DNA of 64,000 bases, taken from Planotetraspora sp. A-T 1434 (GTDB lineage Bacteria > Actinomycetota > Actinomycetes > Streptosporangiales > Streptosporangiaceae). This document shows, one piece after another, positions 58,192-64,000 of this stretch. Location of the stretch: NCBI RefSeq assembly GCF_025420585.1, contig NZ_JAOEGB010000022.1, positions 1-64,000 of the forward strand, in the 5' to 3' direction. The number at the start of each line of letters is the position of its first letter. Position 1 is the first letter of the stretch. The notes under the pieces were generated by a model. That model saw only the letters and a list, made by a program, of their open reading frames with translations. It was not told where the DNA came from and ran no database searches. The translations under genes and the position numbers were made by a program.

Positions 58192-60030
58192 TCAGTGTGA
58201 CGGCGTCCGCGCCGACACGGCAAGCCAGCGCGGAATCCGGTAGGAAGGCGACGGTCCGTCGGCAGAGGCGACCATCGCGACGTCCATGAGCTGGTCGATG
58301 ATCCGCGCCGTCTCCCACGTGGACAGGCCCAGGAGCACGGCGCCTTCCTCAAGGGTGAACGGCTCCGAGCCGAGCTCGGTGAGCTGAAGAAACGCCGACC
58401 ATGTGGACCGGTCCACTTCGTGGCGGTAGGTCGTGGCGGAGCCGGGCAGAACCAGGTCGCCCTCGCCGTACGTGAGTTCCTTCACCAGGACCTGGTCGTC
58501 GCTGATCCACTCGGCGTATCTGGCCAGCTCCAGGTGTCGTTGGACCGACAGACGAGCGCCGGCGATCCGGATCCCCAGCGGCAGCCCGCCGCAGGCTTCG
58601 ACGATCCGCTCGGCGGCCCCTGGATCGGACTCCACCCGCCCGGAGCCGATGATCTTGCCCAGCAACTCGGCCGCCTCGGTGGCCGGCAACCCGCCCAGCT
58701 CCACGTGCCGGGCCGACTCCAGCGCGCTGAGCCGTCGCCAGCTCGTGATGATCACGCCGTTGGCGCCGGCCCCCGGGAGGAGTGGCCGTACGGCACGCTC
58801 GCTGGAGGCGTCGTCAAGCACCAGCAGCATGCGCCGGTCGGCCAGCCAGGACCGGTACAGAGCGGTCCTGCTCCCTTCGGCGGACGGTATTTCGCCGTTG
58901 TAACCGGTGGCGCCCAGCACCTCGGCCTGCACGCTGGAAAGAGGGCGCGCCTGGCCCCACATGTCCCGCAGCTTCACGAAGACCTGCCCGTCCGGGAAGC
59001 GCTCCCGCAGGCGGTGCGCCGCGTGCACCGCCAGCGCGGTCTTGCCGCTGCCGCTCAGCCCTGACACGACCACGATGGGACCCGACACCGTGCGCCCCAC
59101 CCGCAGGGCCGACAGCACCTCGCGGACCTCGGCGCCGCGCCCGGTGAAGTCCGACAGGTCCCTCGGCAGCAGCGTCGGAGCGCCCGTCTCGCGGCTCGGA
59201 GGACTGATCGTCACCACGCCCTGGGGGGTGAGGGGAGCCGCCACCTTGGGATCCGCGGTGAGTATGCCCTGGTAGAGGCGTTCCAGGACGGGACTGGGGC
59301 GGAGGCCCAGGTCTCTGGAGAGCGTCTGACGCATGCTCTCGTAGGCGGCCAGCGCCTCCGCCTGCCTGCCGGATCGGTGCAGCGCCAGCATCTGGGCGCT
59401 GCGCAGGCGCTCACGCAACGGGTGGCTCTCCACCTCCCGCTGAATCGACGGCAACATGCCCACGTGGTCGCCCAGGGCCAGTGCGAGCTCCGCCCAGTCT
59501 TCGAAGGCGCTGATCCGGGTCTCCTCCAGCGCCGTCACCTCACTGGCGATGAGGGGCATCACCGTGAGGTCGGGCATCGGCGCGCCGCGCCACAGGCCGA
59601 GCGCGTCGCGCAGGGCCCGCGCCGCGGACGGCGACTCGCCTCGGCCGGCCGCGGCGCGAGCCGTCTCCAGCAACTTGGCGAAGCGAAGCAGGTCGAGCTC
59701 GTCCGGCCCCATGCGGAGCAGGTAGCCGGGCGGGCTGTGCACCAGGTGGCCGCGCATGGGCCCCAGAACGTCCCTGCGCACCGTGGCGATGTAGACCTGC
59801 AGGTTCTTGTGCGCCGTTCGCGGCGGCGCGTCGTCCCACACCGCCTCGCTGAGGGTGCTCACCGAAACCACGCGGTTCGCCCGGCACAGCAGCATCGCCA
59901 GCATCGCTCGCTGCTTGAACGGACCGAGTGCCACCGGCTGCTCCCCACGGCGCGCCTCCAGCGGCCCCAGCACGGCGAAGGTGGTGTCGTCTGCGGCCCC
60001 GGCGCTCGCCGCGGGGCCCGGTGCGTGCAC
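58192..60030 (-). CDS. SARP-family regulator (OmpR wHTH-BTAD-NB-ARC)
   Basis: A regulator of about 612 residues: an N-terminal winged helix (FAVLGPLEARRG, TLSEAVWDDAPPRTAHKNLQ), a BTAD domain (about 110-255) and an NB-ARC ATPase (Walker A GLSGSGKT, Walker B LLVLDDAS). SARPs bind direct repeats and activate antibiotic clusters. The start is set at the GTG at 60030, with GGGG eight bases before it; a GTG at 60072 is possible. A TTG at 60105 lies within the predicted -10 box and is excluded. Its place at the end of the RiPP island makes it the likely activator of the radical SAM genes and perhaps the whole island. Confidence 0.9.
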   Translation of the reverse strand: MHAPGPAASAGAADDTTFAVLGPLEARRGEQPVALGPFKQRAMLAMLLCRANRVVSVSTLSEAVWDDAPPRTAHKNLQVYIATVRRDVLGPMRGHLVHSPPGYLLRMGPDELDLLRFAKLLETARAAAGRGESPSAARALRDALGLWRGAPMPDLTVMPLIASEVTALEETRISAFEDWAELALALGDHVGMLPSIQREVESHPLRERLRSAQMLALHRSGRQAEALAAYESMRQTLSRDLGLRPSPVLERLYQGILTADPKVAAPLTPQGVVTISPPSRETGAPTLLPRDLSDFTGRGAEVREVLSALRVGRTVSGPIVVVSGLSGSGKTALAVHAAHRLRERFPDGQVFVKLRDMWGQARPLSSVQAEVLGATGYNGEIPSAEGSRTALYRSWLADRRMLLVLDDASSERAVRPLLPGAGANGVIITSWRRLSALESARHVELGGLPATEAAELLGKIIGSGRVESDPGAAERIVEACGGLPLGIRIAGARLSVQRHLELARYAEWISDDQVLVKELTYGEGDLVLPGSATTYRHEVDRSTWSAFLQLTELGSEPFTLEEGAVLLGLSTWETARIIDQLMDVAMVASADGPSPSYRIPRWLAVSARTPSH

Positions 60031-60103
60031 GTTGGAAACCCCGTTCTTCCCCGTGAACTTTGTGGACAGCACTCTTACCGGATAGTTGGCAGAGGCAATC
60101 AAC

Positions 60104-60133
60104 AAATTAAATTGATTTGACGCTATTCGTCAA
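60104..60133 (-). promoter_or_regulatory. SARP promoter with overlapping inverted repeat
   Basis: On the minus strand a -35 box TTGACG (60133-60128) and a -10 box TAATTT (60109-60104) lie 18 bases apart in A/T-rich DNA. An inverted repeat TTGACG-N5-CGTCAA (60117-60133) covers the -35 box and could be an operator. Confidence 0.5.
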
Positions 60134-60316
60134 TCCAGTTGCGGTGCGTGCTCGGGACGTGCCCGTATGAAATCGCCGCCACTTTATCGAGCCCGTGAAA
60201 TGGGAATTAACCGAAAACAAACCGCCGAGCGGCCCCACCGGCCTGCCCGTCCTCCGGCTCCGGCCGTGGCCGGTTCACACGCCGTCGTCCGGGTTTGTGA
60301 TGGCACTATACACCAA

Positions 60317-60330
60317 ACCAAGCGCTTGCT
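60317..60330. promoter_or_regulatory. KstR2-like operator
   Basis: ACCAAGCGCTTGCT fits every fixed position of AnCAAGnnCTTGnT, the published mycobacterial KstR2 site. It lies 12 bases before the start of the DapB-fold gene, just after a TATACA-like -10. The gene order downstream (ending in cholesterol oxidase) supports steroid control. Confidence 0.55.
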
Positions 60331-60341
60331 ACGCTCCGGCC

Positions 60342-63669
<3,328 letters not shown>

Positions 63670-63686
63670 CGATCTCCCGATCTGAC

Positions 63687-63714
63687 GGCCGGCCACGGAC
63701 GCGCGTGGCCGGCC
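63687..63714 (+). terminator. terminator after cholesterol oxidase
   Basis: GGCCGGCCAC and GTGGCCGGCC form a perfect 10-base stem with an 8-base loop, followed by TTCCCT, starting 18 bases after the stop. Confidence 0.7.
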
Positions 63715-63876
63715 TTCCCTATGCGGCGACGCCCCGCCCGGTGGGCCATCCACACAGGGAGGACTAAGGAAATATTTGTAGCTCAGGTTTGTTGATAGCA
63801 TCCGACATGGTGAAACGGTCTCCCGTCGGGTCCGTCCGCCATGCGAGAGCCGTACAACATCTGAGGAGAACGCGTC

Positions 63877-64000
63877 ATGGCCAAGTTGGAAATCATCGTC
63901 GCCAGCACCCGGCCCGGCCGGGTCGGTCTCGCGATCGGGCAGTGGATCGAGGGAGAGGCGAAGGCGCACGGCGGCTTCTCGGAGGTCGAGCTCGTCGACC
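63877..64000 (+). CDS. NADPH-dependent FMN reductase, 5' part
   Basis: Only the first 41 codons are inside the window. The start is the ATG at 63877 with GAGGAGA upstream. The N-terminal IIVASTRPGRVGLAI is the phosphate-binding loop of flavodoxin-fold FMN reductases. It would reduce FMN or quinones with NADPH. The 160 bases between the terminator and this gene are A/T-rich and probably contain its promoter. Confidence 0.85.
   Translation, partial: MAKLEIIVASTRPGRVGLAIGQWIEGEAKAHGGFSEVELVD

Overview
The window reads as high-GC actinomycete DNA, most likely from a Streptosporangiales-type genome (inference). Supports are a strong G/C third-codon bias, many ATGA, GTGA and TGATG translational overlaps, GTG starts, a SARP regulator, an SCO5389-like protein and dense secondary-metabolite genes. 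No rRNA, tRNA, CRISPR array or intact insertion sequence was seen.

Region 1 (1-13357, minus strand, cut by the left edge) is one hybrid PKS-NRPS operon. Transcribed from right to left it encodes a KS-AT-ACP-thioester reductase PKS, a flavin-dependent halogenase, an NTF2/SnoaL-like protein, an MFS exporter, an A-T-E NRPS that appears to load leucine and convert it to D-Leu, and a C-A-(T...) NRPS with a valine-like code. The likely product is a short halogenated lipopeptide or ketopeptide released by reduction. A DMT-family transporter, a DUF488 remnant and a secreted M1 peptidase follow (13658-16388).

Region 2 (16402-32495) has a divergent MFS gene and then a tightly coupled plus-strand operon. 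Its genes are a CysK-like PLP enzyme, a CysE-like acetyltransferase, a methyltransferase, a bicupin, a glutamine-dependent AsnB-like amidotransferase, a PrpF/DapF-fold isomerase, an acyl-CoA dehydrogenase, a dihydroorotase-like amidohydrolase, three intact ATP-grasp ligases, one degenerate ATP-grasp protein and an exporter. The set recalls D-cycloserine logic (beta-substituted alanine, epimerisation, ATP-grasp ligation) but does not match a pathway I recognise. It is the best candidate for an undescribed system.

Region 3 (32636-39659) is mixed: a HAD phosphatase with a paired small DMT transporter, a flavin disulfide oxidoreductase, a TetR regulator with a likely operator, an SCO5389-like protein and a large TPR-type regulator.

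Region 4 (39742-60030) is a RiPP island. A minus-strand set starts with a class III lanthipeptide synthetase and five short precursors with labionin-type SxxSx(3-5)C cores. It continues with another small peptide, an exporter, a FlaP-like prolyl oligopeptidase, a haem-oxygenase-like diiron enzyme, an aroma-sacti-like peptide, a cyclase/ATPase/TPR regulator, a subtilase and a GAF protein. A class IV synthetase diverges from it, followed by two Cys-periodic precursors. Two radical SAM proteins and a SARP regulator converge on these.

Region 5 (60317-64000) is catabolic: a DapB-fold oxidoreductase, an AhpD-like protein and a Tat-exported cholesterol oxidase. KstR2-like and KstR-like operators lie in front, suggesting sterol-responsive control. 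A flavin reductase gene is cut by the right edge.
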